64,000 nucleotides of DNA from Diploptera punctata (Eukaryota; Arthropoda; Insecta; Blattodea; Blaberidae): NCBI GenBank assembly GCA_030220185.1, contig JASPKZ010010239.1:1072001-1136000 (forward strand), written 5' to 3'. The notes under the pieces are model-generated. The model did no database searches and had not been told where the DNA came from. It saw only the letters and a program-made list of their open reading frames with translations. Shown one piece after another: positions 41,346-52,132 of this stretch (its first letter is position 1; each line of letters opens with the position of its first letter). Position numbers and translations under genes: made by a program.

Positions 41346-42278
41346 GAAACAATAAAGAAATTATATGAAGACACAAATATAATTACAGATACCGGATTCA
41401 AAAGAACAGATGCAATCAAAACAAATACTGGATTACGACAAGGATGTACTTTATGACCCACTTTGTTTAATATATATATATATAGACGATATTTTAAATA
41501 AATGGAAAGTTTTAGTAAATCCAGGAATAAGAATGGATAATAAAGTGTGCATAAATAATCTTCTATTTGCTGACGATGTAATCATAATACAGAAAAACGA
41601 AGACAACTTACAGAAATCAATGCATGCATTAAATGAAATATGTAAATTATACGATCTAAAGATTTCTGTCAGGAAAACGAAGACCATGGCTTTTAGAGGA
41701 AGAGATCCAGTGAGAACCAAAATTATTTTAGAAAATTAAAGTATAGAACAGGTGTCTAGTTTCAAATATTTGGGCTGTGATGTTGGCTACAATGTGGAAA
41801 GAGATATTGACTCCAAAATAAATAAATTTCAGACGGTGTGTGGAACAATACAGAGAACATTCAAAAATAAAATTAGAAAAGAAACCAAGATAAAAATGTA
41901 TAATGTTATGGCGGTTCCCACAATATTGTATGGATGTGAAACTTGGGCTCCAGTGAAAAGACAGAAGGATAGAATACAGACGGTAGAGATGCGGTTCCTA
42001 AGACAAGTAAAAGGATGTACAAGACTTGATAGAATAAGAAATGAGGATATGAGAAGAATTGAAAGTACAGTCTTTATTGGATAAAGTCACGAATTACAGA
42101 CAGAAATGGATTGATCACATGGATGGAATGAGTAAGGAGAGATATCCATTGTTAACAAGAAATTATCAACCAAGAGGAAGGCGTGATGTTGGAAGACCTA
42201 GAAGACGTTGGGCTGATGCATTATGAAGTCGGAACGGGCAATTGTCTAATCCCTGGTGTGATGATGATGATCTTATAT
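41346..42278 (+). mobile_element. LINE-E reverse transcriptase to 3' end
   Basis: 'TNTGLRQGCTL' stop 'PTLFNIYI' near 41430-41480. Frame 41410-41739: 'CINNLLFADDVIIIQKNEDN' with FADD codons at 41566-41577 and 'KISVRKTKTMAFRG'. Frame 41752-42084: 'VSSFKYLGCDVGYN', 'YNVMAVPTILYGCETWAPVK', 'EMRFLRQVKGCTRLDRIRNE'. After a frameshift: 'YRQKWIDHMDGMSKERYPLL' and 'RGRRDVGRPRRRWADAL', with a GATGATGATGA tail. RT blocks in the correct order show a non-LTR element. Truncated upstream, few lesions, so moderately young. Confidence 0.85.
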
Positions 42279-42279
42279 G

Positions 42280-42785
42280 TAGAGCAGAAAAAAGTATTGG
42301 TTATAGGCTAGGCTGCATCATACTTCGACCGCTATGTTTACACACTGCACGTTGACCGTGCTGCTCGGGACAGACTTCTGGTACAGTTCGCTTTGTGTAG
42401 GAATGGACTCATTTTTGCACAAGTTTTGTTCCGGCATTCTGATACAACCACACGTCACGTAAACATGTCTATTACTGAGGAGAGTAGAACATACACACTC
42501 TCCGCTCCGAGCAGGCAGTGGAGACGCTCGACAAAGACATGCATTTTGTAAACAATGTGTATGGAAATTTGTTACTATCCTGATACCGGGACTTTTTTTC
42601 AGCCCTACTTGTACGATATACTGAACATTTAAGGGGTAATAACTATATGACTTACTCACACCTTGAGACGATTGGGGGGTTTCTTGAGCGATTCTTTTTT
42701 ATTTCAGTTTTGACATAAACCCTCACTTCTAGCATTCGGATTTCCCTGATGTTTGGATAATACCTTTCATGTTTTATTGTTATGG
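42280..42785. other. Unassigned sequence
   Basis: Moderately GC-richer around 42440-42540. A 113-codon minus frame (42318-42659) has no recognisable motif and is not called a gene. Confidence 0.35.
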
Positions 42786-42986
42786 CATGTTTTGAATTTT
42801 CTTACCATACATCGAACATAGCGACCGCTACAGCGATTTTTAAATTTTAATTACAGGTGTAGGTCTACTACACCTAATGACCATATTTTGCTGGTTAACG
42901 AATTCGACCTTATATTTCTAATTTATTGCTGTATGACAAGATTGGTTCCGATGAAAAAAAAATTGAGGCCGCTGGAGCGTTAACGG

Positions 42987-42990
42987 ACAC

Positions 42991-43077
<87 letters not shown>

Positions 43078-43078
43078 T
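42987..43078. repeat. (CT)n-(CA)n microsatellite
   Basis: CT run about 42992-43058 followed by CA to about 43077. Confidence 0.95.
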
Positions 43079-43103
43079 TATATATATATATATATATATA
43101 TAT

Positions 43104-43215
43104 TGGAAAGTAACGAGAAGTTACCACGCCTACAATTCCCTTGTAAAGCTGCAAGCATAGCATGAAAATGCTATGATTGCAGTGAAAGACCTGCCCTCGG
43201 GCAGAATTACTATGG

Positions 43216-43218
<3 letters not shown>
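43104..43218 (+). mobile_element. SINE-2a 3' fragment
   Basis: 'GGAAAGTAACGAGAAGTTAC', hairpin CATAGCATGAAAATGCTATG at 43156-43175 and 'GCAGTGAAAGACCTGCCCTC GGGCAGAATTAC'. Only the 3' third, placed between (TA)n blocks at 43079-43103 and 43219-43268. Confidence 0.8.

Positions 43219-43268
<50 letters not shown>
43219..43268. repeat. (TA)n microsatellite
   Basis: About 50 bp of TA following the SINE-2a fragment. Confidence 0.95.
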
Positions 43269-43272
<4 letters not shown>

Positions 43273-43385
43273 CATGGTTATTTTCGGTATTTAGTAGATA
43301 GGATCGGTGAAGATTTGTAAAAAGTTTAAAACATATTTTCATCAGAAAACTTCAACATTCATTCGGAATTCGCTAAAAGCTTTGA

Positions 43386-44645
43386 GGATTAGTAAAAAAT
43401 CAGAATTTGTATGTATTCGTTCCATGAACAATAAGACTATTTTCAATTCAAGCTATAATCAACAACTTAGGTGACTGTTCATATAATTTTGTCGAAATTC
43501 TGTAAGTGGTTCCGCATATTCACAAGATCAATCTTTGTTCCAAGAACACTTTTGGTTACCATCATCTGTGATGGAAGGTAAGCTCTTAAATTTACGTTCT
43601 TATAAACACTAATTGGTTTAGTTGCATGTATCTCGGAGTTAATTAATATTCGCTTTTTCAGAACTTGTCAAATCGAGCACTTTCTATCAAACAAGTAGTA
43701 TTTTATCGAATCAATCAAATTTAAATTAACTACTAAATTTAAGAATAATCTTTAGGAACATAGTATAAACTATTACCAATTGTACAATGAACTCCATTAT
43801 GAGACTTTTAGTAATCGGTGATTGTTGATGATGACAATGAACTCCGGTTATTAAAATGAAGTTGGTTGTTGAACAGAACTGTATCTACTGTCCGACAAAG
43901 TGATGCATTGACCTGCTTCGTTTGTGGATGATTTGCAAACTAACGCCGCGCCGTGTCATCACGTGTACACTCGCTTCACGTCAGTCTGTGGCCTAGCGAC
44001 GATGGTCTATGAAAGTAGGTGTGGAGCAGCTATTACCCTAAGCTGAATAAGTGCTTCATTGCTATTTGATCCTGGCCATATATGGTTAGTATTTAAGTCC
44101 GTGCGACGCAGCAACAGTGCTCTTATGCCTGGAGGTAAACGTTCCCCTGTTTCGTATAATAATAAAGGCCCTTTTAAACAAAACAACAACCATTGTAAAT
44201 TTAAAACTATTCACAAACAAACTTTCATAAAATGACATTTGAACTCAGGTGACCGTATTCCATGTAACATAAATAGCTTGTTTCTAAAGATCGATTAAAA
44301 CGTTTGAGTTAATAAGGAGAAAGCAAAGTTAAAAAAAAAGTTTGTTTAGCCCTACCAAACTCATGTCGACCAATATTTGGCTGGAGCGTGTCGTAATTCT
44401 AGGTAATATGTAGGTTCCTACTTTACCCACCCAAGATGACATGCATCAATCAAATATGTTGAGATTGTTCAGCATACTCCTAGCATGGAATTTGCTTAAT
44501 AGTGATTTATATGTAACATACTAGACAGTTTTCATGACGGTAATAATAACTCCATCAACACGGGTACCAATTCTTCTCCGATATGTGATTTTGATGACAT
44601 AACAAACATTGACCGACCTGCATTATGTCATAGGGTAGCAAACAT
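43386..44645. other. Unassigned sequence
   Basis: AT-rich, except a GC-richer patch at about 43930-44010 containing CACGTG. No coding segment or repeat family recognised. Confidence 0.35.
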
Positions 44646-44658
44646 TACTACTACTACT

Positions 44659-44694
<36 letters not shown>

Positions 44695-44695
44695 A
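44646..44695. repeat. (CTA)n microsatellite
   Basis: CTA trinucleotide run of about 50 bp with one missing base. Confidence 0.95.
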
Positions 44696-45003
44696 AAGTT
44701 GAGCCTAGCATAGTCCACTGAGCTGCGTCTGGAACCAGATGGAGCTCCCTGGCTCTCAGGAGTGAGTTTAGTCATTTAACCCTCGCATATTTAGCGGCAT
44801 CGGTGAGTACATTTACGCGCTCTGTTCTATTTGTATTCATACTGATAAAACAGTCGAAGTACATGCATACTGATATATAAACAAATCATCCATGCCACCT
44901 GATTCATACTTTAAACATTTGTAACAACCTGTATGAATTTGGAAATTTTTCCATGTATGTCTCATAAACTGTGTAGGTATGTATAATGTGTAATTATAAA
45001 GGC

Positions 45004-45027
45004 CACGATCAATCTTTTTTGATCGTG
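45004..45027. other. Perfect 9-bp hairpin
   Basis: CACGATCAA and TTGATCGTG separated by TCTTTT. No context indicates a terminator or gene. Confidence 0.6.
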
Positions 45028-45567
45028 ATACTAAAATATAAAGGAGTAAAATTGCTGCTTGCAGAATAAATTTATATTTTTTACAACTAACAGGGTGATA
45101 ATGTTAATAAATTCACCAATTATTTCGCTGTGGGTGAAAAAAGTTAAATTATTGAAAAACAATGAAATAATTATTTGTTGACATCTTATAATTGCTTGTA
45201 AGAAAAGACTTGCGCGCATAGCTCCACCCCTGGATGCCCGGTATTGGTTCACTACCTGCACCGCCCTTTCACTTCAATCTCTCTCCGCATACTCAAATTA
45301 ATTCCCCCATACTTCACAGATATTACAAATTTTATTTTCAGATCATTACTGTATCACGAGTTCACTAATGTCACTTATACACTCACAAGTAGAGATATTC
45401 CCCTTGCTATAACAGTAGCTATGTTCTAAAGTTGACAGGCAACATCGTTGTTTTTACGTTTAGGCTTAAGTGTAAAATTGTATCAATTTAATAAAAATAA
45501 TAGCCAATTTAGAATGTAATGTTATCACGATAAGCCACAAGAAATGAATCGCGTATTTAAAATTTAC

Positions 45568-46018
45568 CTATATATCTTCGGGTTTTACAGCTGCCGTCTT
45601 CCCGTGCCAAACCTCCAAAGCCTACAATCTTGCATCTTTGATTTGCTTGGTGTTTTAGCATTGTATGTTTTTTCTAATGTGTGAGGAAAATGACCCATAG
45701 CATAAACCCCCAACTTGGAGGACCAGGAAAATTTCTCTCTGTGTTTTCTTCCCATAGCCTTTGAAGATCCCTCTTCATCGCAAGGCAGCTTTCCTCTATT
45801 TCCCTTAGAGATGGGTTTGTCTCTTCCGCCAGATTCGCCGTGTTGAAGGACTACTTCTGCGCCGACTCTGCCATTGAGGTCTTCACCGTAATCCTGGCTA
45901 GGGGCCCTTACAGATTAGTATCAGTCGGAGCCAACTGTACCCTGTTTTTTTTCTTTTTTTAACGAGGTTGTTACTTCTCCCCCTCCTCTTTTCTCTTCCG
46001 GGCTTGGGACCGGCCATG
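45568..46018 (-). mobile_element. Mini-LINE 2: shorter internally deleted LINE
   Basis: Shares with mini-LINE 1 the 5' end CATGGCCGGTCCCAAGCCCG, the leader ('GAAGACCTCAATGGCAGAG', 'CTCTAAGGGAAATAGAG', 'GGTCCTCCAAGTTGGGGG') and the 3' end ('GGCTTTGGAGGTTTGGCACG', 'GGAAGACGGCAGCTGTAAAA'). The junction lies near 45640 and omits even the endonuclease start and the 'GHVxRM' block. ~450 bp. Target duplication uncertain (TTTAAAATTTA left, TTTAAATTTA right). Confidence 0.8.
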
Positions 46019-46377
46019 GCGGAGTTTTTTTAAATTTATAATAATGTTATTTATTAATCAATGAGACCTACGCATTTTATTTGTTGTACAAGTTAGGTAT
46101 TTTTTATATTTAAACGACGAATGTATATTATAAATTTTAGTGACAGTAAATTAAATTTGAATATCTGACAAAAATAAAATAAAAAGTTCACAATGAGGTA
46201 ACAGTTAGCCCATTCCATGCGAGATGCCAGTTTATGAAACTTGCAACAGACCACCAGTTAGCAACTCTATCGATAGTTTTCGATACAATTCGTATCGGGT
46301 TCTATTAGTACTAGCAACAAAGTTGCTAACATTTTTATTCTATTTTCTGCTATAGCTAATTAAGAACATGTTTATAC

Positions 46378-46442
46378 GGGTTAGGTTTGATAGGTTAATT
46401 TTATTAGATTAGATACATCAGGTTAGGTTAGATTAGATAGGT
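46378..46442. repeat. Short TTAGG-like degenerate tract
   Basis: 'GGGTTAGGTTTGATAGG' and 'CAGGTTAGGTTAGATTAGA' contain adjacent copies of the insect telomere unit TTAGG in degenerate form. Too short to call an interstitial telomere array with confidence. Confidence 0.3.
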
Positions 46443-46827
46443 ACTCAGTGACTTCAATTTTTTGTTGGCGTATTTTTTTGAAGTTAGCTACTATGCTTTA
46501 GCCAATACTAATATAGGCTTACATCTTCCATTGCTCATACAGCTATTTTATTATTAGATGCATTATTTAACTTCAACATCTCATTCAATTTTGAGGCACT
46601 TTTTCGAATATATATATTCCTCAAGTAATTGTTCACACACTGCTACAATGATTTTTGTGTGTCTTATTTATGCTGATGGGCATCACACATAGAATAAAAA
46701 TCATTTTAAATATGTAGTTTTTGATAAAACATATATTGATATCCGTATTCATATCAGTTCAAGATTTATATCCGTGCCTTGGAGCAACATCATATTAATA
46801 TATAATATTATATGTTAGTATTAGCAT

Positions 46828-46833
<6 letters not shown>

Positions 46834-46871
<38 letters not shown>
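46834..46871. repeat. (TA)n microsatellite
   Basis: About 38 bp of TA. Confidence 0.95.
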
Positions 46872-46873
<2 letters not shown>

Positions 46874-47005
46874 TAAATATTCTCTTTAAACATTTGCTTA
46901 ACTGTTGTGTTAACCACTAGATGTCAGTCGGAACGAATTTCTGCTACCTCTTGTGTGAATTGAGAATACTACATATATAAGAAAAATGTATGTCTGTGTT
47001 GGAAT

Positions 47006-47080
47006 ACTTGGGTAGCTCAGGTCATTAGAGCGCTAAACGTACAGAGTTTAGAGACTCGGGTTCAAATCCCGACTCAAGCA
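47006..47080 (+). tRNA. tRNA-like sequence, probable tRNA pseudogene or bare SINE head
   Basis: Acceptor 5' ACTTGGG pairs with CTCAAGC (six of seven). D arm GCTC/GAGC with loop AGGTCATTA. Anticodon arm TAAAC/GTTTA with a 7-nt loop GTACAGA, which puts ACA at the anticodon but leaves two bases instead of one before the stem. T arm TCGGG/CCCGA with loop TTCAAAT. The discriminator base is A. The unusual anticodon, the extra base and the acceptor mismatch argue against a working gene. A (TA)n-(GT)n run follows at 47094 as a SINE-like tail. Confidence 0.45.
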
Positions 47081-47088
47081 TTCATTTT

Positions 47089-47093
<5 letters not shown>

Positions 47094-47157
<64 letters not shown>
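47094..47157. repeat. (TA)n-(GT)n microsatellite
   Basis: TA to about 47127, then GT to about 47156. Confidence 0.95.
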
Positions 47158-47159
<2 letters not shown>

Positions 47160-47303
47160 TGTATATTTGTGTGTGTGTTTATGTGTAAATGTCTTGATGT
47201 GGATATATATATATACATCAATGACCTAATTCCAAGAGGCAAAGGAGAAGACGCATACGATTATAAATATATGTATGTGTGTACGTATGTATACAGTATA
47301 TGA

Positions 47304-47565
47304 TAATTCTGGAACGCTTGGAGCAATTTGGACCAAACTTGACACACAAATACTGATTACAATCTGGAAAAGTGGCTGTAATTGTTAAAAAAAATCGCTA
47401 GCATTCCTAGAGGCAAAGAAGGGGTGGACTAAGAAGTATCATGTTTCCACATAACTGGAATACTTTGAGTAAACAACAAAACTCGGCACACATATAACTT
47501 GAAATATGGAAAATATACTGGGAAACATGAGTCTCTTATGAGTCTTAGGAGGGGATGACGTGGAT
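47304..47565. repeat. Two diverged tandem units beside microsatellite
   Basis: 'CTGGAACGCTTGGAGCAATT' with 'ACACACAAATACTGATTAC' and 'ATCTGGAAAA' (from 47309) is echoed by 'CTGGAATACTTTGAGTAAAC' with 'GCACACATATAACTTG' and 'ATATGGAAAA' (from 47456). Unit about 147 bp. A fragment of a dispersed, microsatellite-associated repeat is likely (inference). Confidence 0.4.
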
Positions 47566-47721
47566 TATATAAAACACCTAATAAAAAAAGAAGAGGCCGA
47601 TATTGAATCCATGGTTTTCGAGATCGCAGAGAACATGACAATGAATGACAGTATTTTAGATGCTGGTATACACTTCGAAAAAGATGTACTTGATGTCAGT
47701 GAGTTATTCCTATCTAATTAT

Positions 47722-48364
47722 GTAAGTAATGTCACGAAGTGACGAATTTATCTACAGGATTTGGAAATCAAGAGTGGCGTTTGTTAGGACCATTTAACAA
47801 ATAAAATTACGCTGTTTACTCACAAACCTTTCTTTAAATATAGTTATTTTAAAATATTTGTATATTTAATGTAAATGGCGATGTTTGAAAACAGATGAGA
47901 AATATTTGGTTATGTTTCATTTGTTCATCACTGCAAATTGATCATACTATTTATTGCTAAATAGAATCGCAATATTGTTAGAATACGCCCTAGGAGAGAA
48001 AAAATTAAACACATCAAATTGTATATTATAACCAACATTATAGGTCATTAATAATTTTTTTTCGGAAACAACTCAGTAAAATCAATATTTAAAAAAAACA
48101 ATGATTGAAAACACAATTATCAAATGTGTTGATAGAAGGAATCTGTTCATAATTTACTATATTCAACGTATTTGTTACAGAGTGAGTCACTGCGAAATAA
48201 TGCTCTGACCTATTCACAATATTAAATAGGACGAGCTTTCTTTATTTTGGTAATCAAAATTCGATAATTATCGAGGTGAAACACGACAGTGATTGGTGTA
48301 AAACAAAATTAATTGAAACGTGATTGGCCATTGACTCCAATTTGTGGCATGAGTTAAATAGTCA
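47722..48364 (-). repeat. Family M, copy M4
   Basis: Minus orientation from 48364 ('GACTATTTAACTCATGCC') to 47722 ('GTGACATTACTTA'). It contains 'TGGCGATGTTTGAAAACAG', 'GACCTATTCACAATATTAAA' and both CCAAT motifs. Its start faces that of M5 across ~195 bp. Confidence 0.78.
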
Positions 48365-48558
48365 TTTTTAATTACTCTCCCAATTTTATTACAGTGTGGT
48401 TTACATCTGGATGCGGTTTATTTTCGGACTAATGAAGTTATGAGTATCTCAGTACCGATATTTAATACATTATAAGTGACGATTATTAGGTCCATATCTG
48501 ATTAATCGGTATGTTCTAACCTATATTGTAGCAAGTGCCTAAAGTGGCCTCTTTTCAT

Positions 48559-49280
48559 GGACTATTTAACTCATGCCCCAAATGGGAGTCAATGACCAAT
48601 CACGTTTCAATGATTTCTGTTTTACAACCAATCAGAGTCGTGTTTCACGAAATATTTATCAGTGTTAGGATTATCATATATTAAACAAAGCTCCTCCTTT
48701 TTAATATTCTGAACAGGTCTGACCGTTATTTTGCAGTGACTGAGCCTATAACAAATACGGCTACCAGATTGTATATAATAGTGCTTACATGTCAACATTT
48801 GTAGCAATTGATTATACCACCAAAAAAAGAAACCACTGTTTGCACTTTCTTAAATGTATTTTTTCCCAGGTAATAATCGAGAAAAATATAATTGTCATAT
48901 TTACATCATACGACATCAAAAATGAATTAATATACAGATTGATGTGTTTCATTTTTTCTCCACTAGAGAGCATTCTTACAATATTGCGTTCCTTTGGCAA
49001 TAAATAGTATGATCTGGTTGCAGTGATAAACAAAAGAAGCAGTAGAAGCGTACCTATCGTTTCTCATTTGTTTTCAAACATCGCCGTTTACATTAAATAT
49101 ATAAATATTTTAAAATAACTATAGTTAAATAATGATTTGTGAGTAAACAGCTTAATTTTATTCGTTAAATAGTCCTAACAAATGCCACTCTTGATTTCCA
49201 AATTCTCTAGATAAATTCACTCCTCACTTCGTGAGTCGTGAATTTATCGATAATTTGGAAATCACTCGTGGCATTACTTA
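48559..49280 (+). repeat. Family M, copy M5 (most complete)
   Basis: 722 bp. Starts GGACTATTTAACTCATGCCC. CCAAT motifs 'GACCAATCACG' and 'AACCAATCAGAGTCG'. 'CGTTAAATAGTCC' near 49164-49176 is the inverse of the start. The terminal module at about 49182-49275 is a palindrome: 'GATTTCCAAATTCTCTAGA' and 'TCGATAATTTGGAAATC' around 'CTCACTTCGTGAG', bounded by TGCCAC and GTGGCA. Frames at 48789-49007 and 48812-49033 are not conserved in other copies. Confidence 0.85.
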
Positions 49281-49799
49281 TGATAATTTTTCTTCTCTAT
49301 GTCAGAAAGTTGCGTGCATTCTCATTCTGACTGCACTGAAAACATATTTCCGCAGAGGGCGTGTATTAATTACTGTTCACACGAACGGTCCTTAAAATCT
49401 ATGATTAATTAGATTTGAAGTAATCATATTAGAAGAAGTAACGGTCCAGGATACATCGTCATCATACAAATTCATCTGTTTGTATCTCCCTTAACTGGAG
49501 AACCACTGATCTCATTAGGTAAACGGAGTACCAGAGTCCTCATGACCCTTAATATAAAATAATATTTTGATGGAAATAGAAAAATTGTATATATTCTTAA
49601 AATATGTTATTATAAAGAGTGAAAAAAAGCTGATCGAAATAATCAATTGAGTTGTTGTTTACTTGATGAAAATCCATATTTTTTTAATTAAATAATACTG
49701 ATCGAAATGAGATACAAATAATTATAACGTTTATTTTAATCACTTACCACAAGAATGAAATAATTATAAAAGTGGAACTTGGTGCTCCAGTTAGGTGTA

Positions 49800-50050
49800 T
49801 AGGAGCTGTGAAGTACGCGCTGGTTTGAGATCACATCATGAAAGAGTTTTCTGATGAATTTCGTCCAGTGAGGAATTTCATAATCTAAAATAATTAAGGG
49901 TTTCAGGTTGAGAAAACCAGCTAAAACGTACTCGGGGCCCGATATGCTGATCACACGCCACCTCTATATTGACTGGATGAAAGATCAATTCTCTGACATG
50001 TGTGAATTCGAGGCCAGCATGCGGCTGATAGGCCTGTCGCCCCACAGGTT
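49800..50050 (+). mobile_element. SINE-1, diverged copy
   Basis: 'GAGCTGTGAAGTACGCGCTG', 'GGTTGAGAAAACCAGCTA', 'CCCGATATGCTGATCACACG', 'GAGGCCAGCATGCGGCTGAT' and AGGCC match SINE-1 in order. Head eroded. The frame 49908-50159 is a translation of it. Confidence 0.65.
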
Positions 50051-50184
50051 ATATGCGGATCATTCCACCGTACAGATCGCCATTGTTAACATATTATTTT
50101 GTAATATCTTGTACTTTATATACTCGGACTCTCAAACAATTTTCTATTTTAAGAAATGACTACCGGTACTTCTCAAAATAATTA

Positions 50185-50865
50185 AATTGCTCTAACCTGT
50201 ATTACATTACTGTAACCTGTAAAATTAATAAATATATAAGATAAAATACTGACATAAAAGCTGTTAAGAACGGGCATCAATCTTTGTTATCGACAGAGAA
50301 AATTGATTTGTGCCGATCACATTCACTCAGTTGCAACAAACGTTTGTTAAATTTAATATCTAAAAGTTAACATAACAAATTAAATTACTCTAACCTGTAT
50401 TAAAGTTAATAAATAGAGAGGGTAAAATATTGATATAAACGCGGTTAAGTATACACATAAATCTTTGTTATCAACAGAGCAAACTGAGCTAAAAGAAATG
50501 GACATAAATCTTTGTTATCGACAGAGCAGATTACGAAATAAAATCTTACATTATTTTCCGAGAGGAAGAAGAAATGTCGGACGTCCTTGGAAGAGATGGT
50601 CTTAGATCTATTAGTGAAGACGGAACAGGCAACTAATGCCTAAACCAGGAAGTGAAGAAGAAGAAGAAGAAAACATAATTTAAAACAATTAAAATCCGTA
50701 GAATTTAATATCTAAAAGCTAATTTAACGTAATTATATTATTTTAACCTGTAAAATTAATAAAAAGAGAGGAAAAAATACTAGCATAAACGCGGTTATAT
50801 ACGGACATAAATCTTTGTTATCAGCAGACCAATTTAGACATAAATAATTATATCCCTTGTATAAA
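50185..50865. repeat. Tandem array, ~190-bp unit, interrupted by a LINE tail
   Basis: The unit contains 'ACTCTAACCTGTATTA', 'AAAGTTAATAAATAGAGAG', 'AACGCGGTTAAGTATAC' and 'ATAAATCTTTGTTATC-ACAGAGCA'. Copies lie at about 50185-50345, 50346-50490 (plus a partial at 50495-50535) and 50695-50850. No coding potential. The third copy is displaced by the LINE 3' end at 50548-50672. Confidence 0.75.
50548..50672 (+). mobile_element. LINE 3' tail inside tandem array
   Basis: 'YFPRGRRNVGRPWKRWS' then stops and an (AGA)n tail. It is the last ~40 codons and tail of a LINE like that at 38.77 kb. Confidence 0.7.
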
Positions 50866-51654
50866 CACACATATCATGAATATTTATTGTATTAAACGAG
50901 TAATTGAAATTGTAAACATGTTGGCAGTCAACTATAGCGGCAGTAACTGTTATCACGTTGGTAATGATGACGCCACAAGTCACTTGTTCTACAATCGAAA
51001 ACTCAAAGTAGCAGTGGTAGGCGAGCAGAACACTAAAAGAGTCCTCATTTCCAGAAAACTATTTTTCCTTCTATGCTGAAGATTCTTTCCTAAAAAACTG
51101 GAATTCCTTAACAAACGTAATTTCAATCGGACATCAAACTTATTTTTTCTTCGGTTGCTTTTTTAACATACAGGACAAAAGAACAATTGGGCTTACATAG
51201 AAAATGTAAACATTTATTAGAGATGAAATCTATTAGTTCTACGTCTGCCGAGTATTAAACTTTTTAAATTATAGCAACTACCCCTAACGTCGGTTATTGC
51301 CAAGATGAAGTCCTGAATAATTCAAGGGTAGTATATTTTCCTTTAAGTTAAAAATTCAGTGGAATGAACGGTCTCCGGTAAACAACACATATCGTTATGT
51401 GTAGTTGTATGAACGAATAAATAATAAAAGAAAAATAACTGGATTAGTATCATTCTCGATCATTATAACTAGTTCATTGGTGAAAAAAAAAACTTTTCTT
51501 TGATACTGGATGTCTCTCTGTCTCTATCTCCTTCTTACCTTCCGTTCCTCTGTTTGTCCTTTATCCTATTTTCTAGTTCCACATCTATCTCAATTCTACT
51601 TCTACAATTCTATGCAATACTAACTACTCCACTACATATTATATTATTACTTAC

Positions 51655-51745
51655 TCTGGACATCGGCGAGACTCAAACCTTAGACCTTCGTATCTATAGC
51701 ACCATGCCTTAACGACCTTGACTAATTTGCCACATTGAGAAAGTA
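51655..51745 (-). other. tRNA-like relic, minus strand
   Basis: Minus strand GGCAAATTAGTCAAGGTCGT then TAAGGC and a B-box-like AAGGTTTGAGTCTCG spaced as in tRNA-derived SINE heads. Not assignable to SINE-1 to SINE-6. Confidence 0.35.
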
Positions 51746-51817
51746 ATGTTTTTATTAACCTTATTTGCTATTATCTAAATTCCACAGAATGGATTGATAT
51801 AATAGTAGTATGAGTTA

Positions 51818-51819
51818 TG

Positions 51820-51855
<36 letters not shown>
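51818..51855. repeat. (TA)n microsatellite
   Basis: About 36 bp of AT. Confidence 0.95.
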
Positions 51856-51859
<4 letters not shown>

Positions 51860-52115
51860 AAAAGTAAATATTTGAAGTAGCCTATATGTGATATTACTTG
51901 CTTTTAACAAAAAATCAACTAAAGTTAGTGTGAATTTATTTTTGATTAGTGTGAAATTATTTTTGTTAGTTTTTATATTGAAGACAGACGTGTTTAAGTG
52001 TTATATAACTCAAATATTATTCTTTGGATATCGGAAATGGAACGATGTGTATTTACTATCATCTAATATATACTCCAAAATTAGAATATGTTCGCGTTCT
52101 GAAAACCTGCATGAA

Positions 52116-52132
52116 AGGGGGCTTCGCCCCCT
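52116..52132. other. GC-rich perfect hairpin in AT-rich DNA
   Basis: AGGGGGCTTCGCCCCCT: 7-bp stem, TTC loop, followed by CAACCCCCC. No CTRR end within the usual distance was seen, so a Helitron 3' end is not supported. Confidence 0.7.

Larger units (their letters stand above)
42790..43385 (+). repeat. Repeat H with (CT)n-(CA)n-(TA)n core and SINE-2 fragment
   Basis: Flanks 'CATCGAACATAGCGACCGC', 'GACAAGATTGGTTCCGATG', 'CCGCTGGAGCGTTAACGGAC' and right 'GTTATTTTCGGTATTTAGTA', 'GGATCGGTGAAGATTTGTAA' match the copies at 6.84 and 18.0 kb. The core has expanded to CT, CA and TA blocks. A SINE-2a 3' fragment sits in the TA block. Confidence 0.75.

Noticed and set aside
41069..41461. 130-codon minus frame
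   Set aside because: Antisense to repeat G and the start of LINE-E. No recognisable motif.
42318..42659. 113-codon minus frame with several cysteines
   Set aside because: No signal peptide or family pattern. Isolated between LINE-E and repeat H.
44641..44770. CRISPR-like or satellite array
   Set aside because: It is a plain CTA microsatellite with no spacers.
46378..46442. Interstitial telomere array
   Set aside because: Only a few adjacent TTAGG words, degenerate; expected by chance often enough in AT-rich DNA. Kept as a low-confidence tract only.
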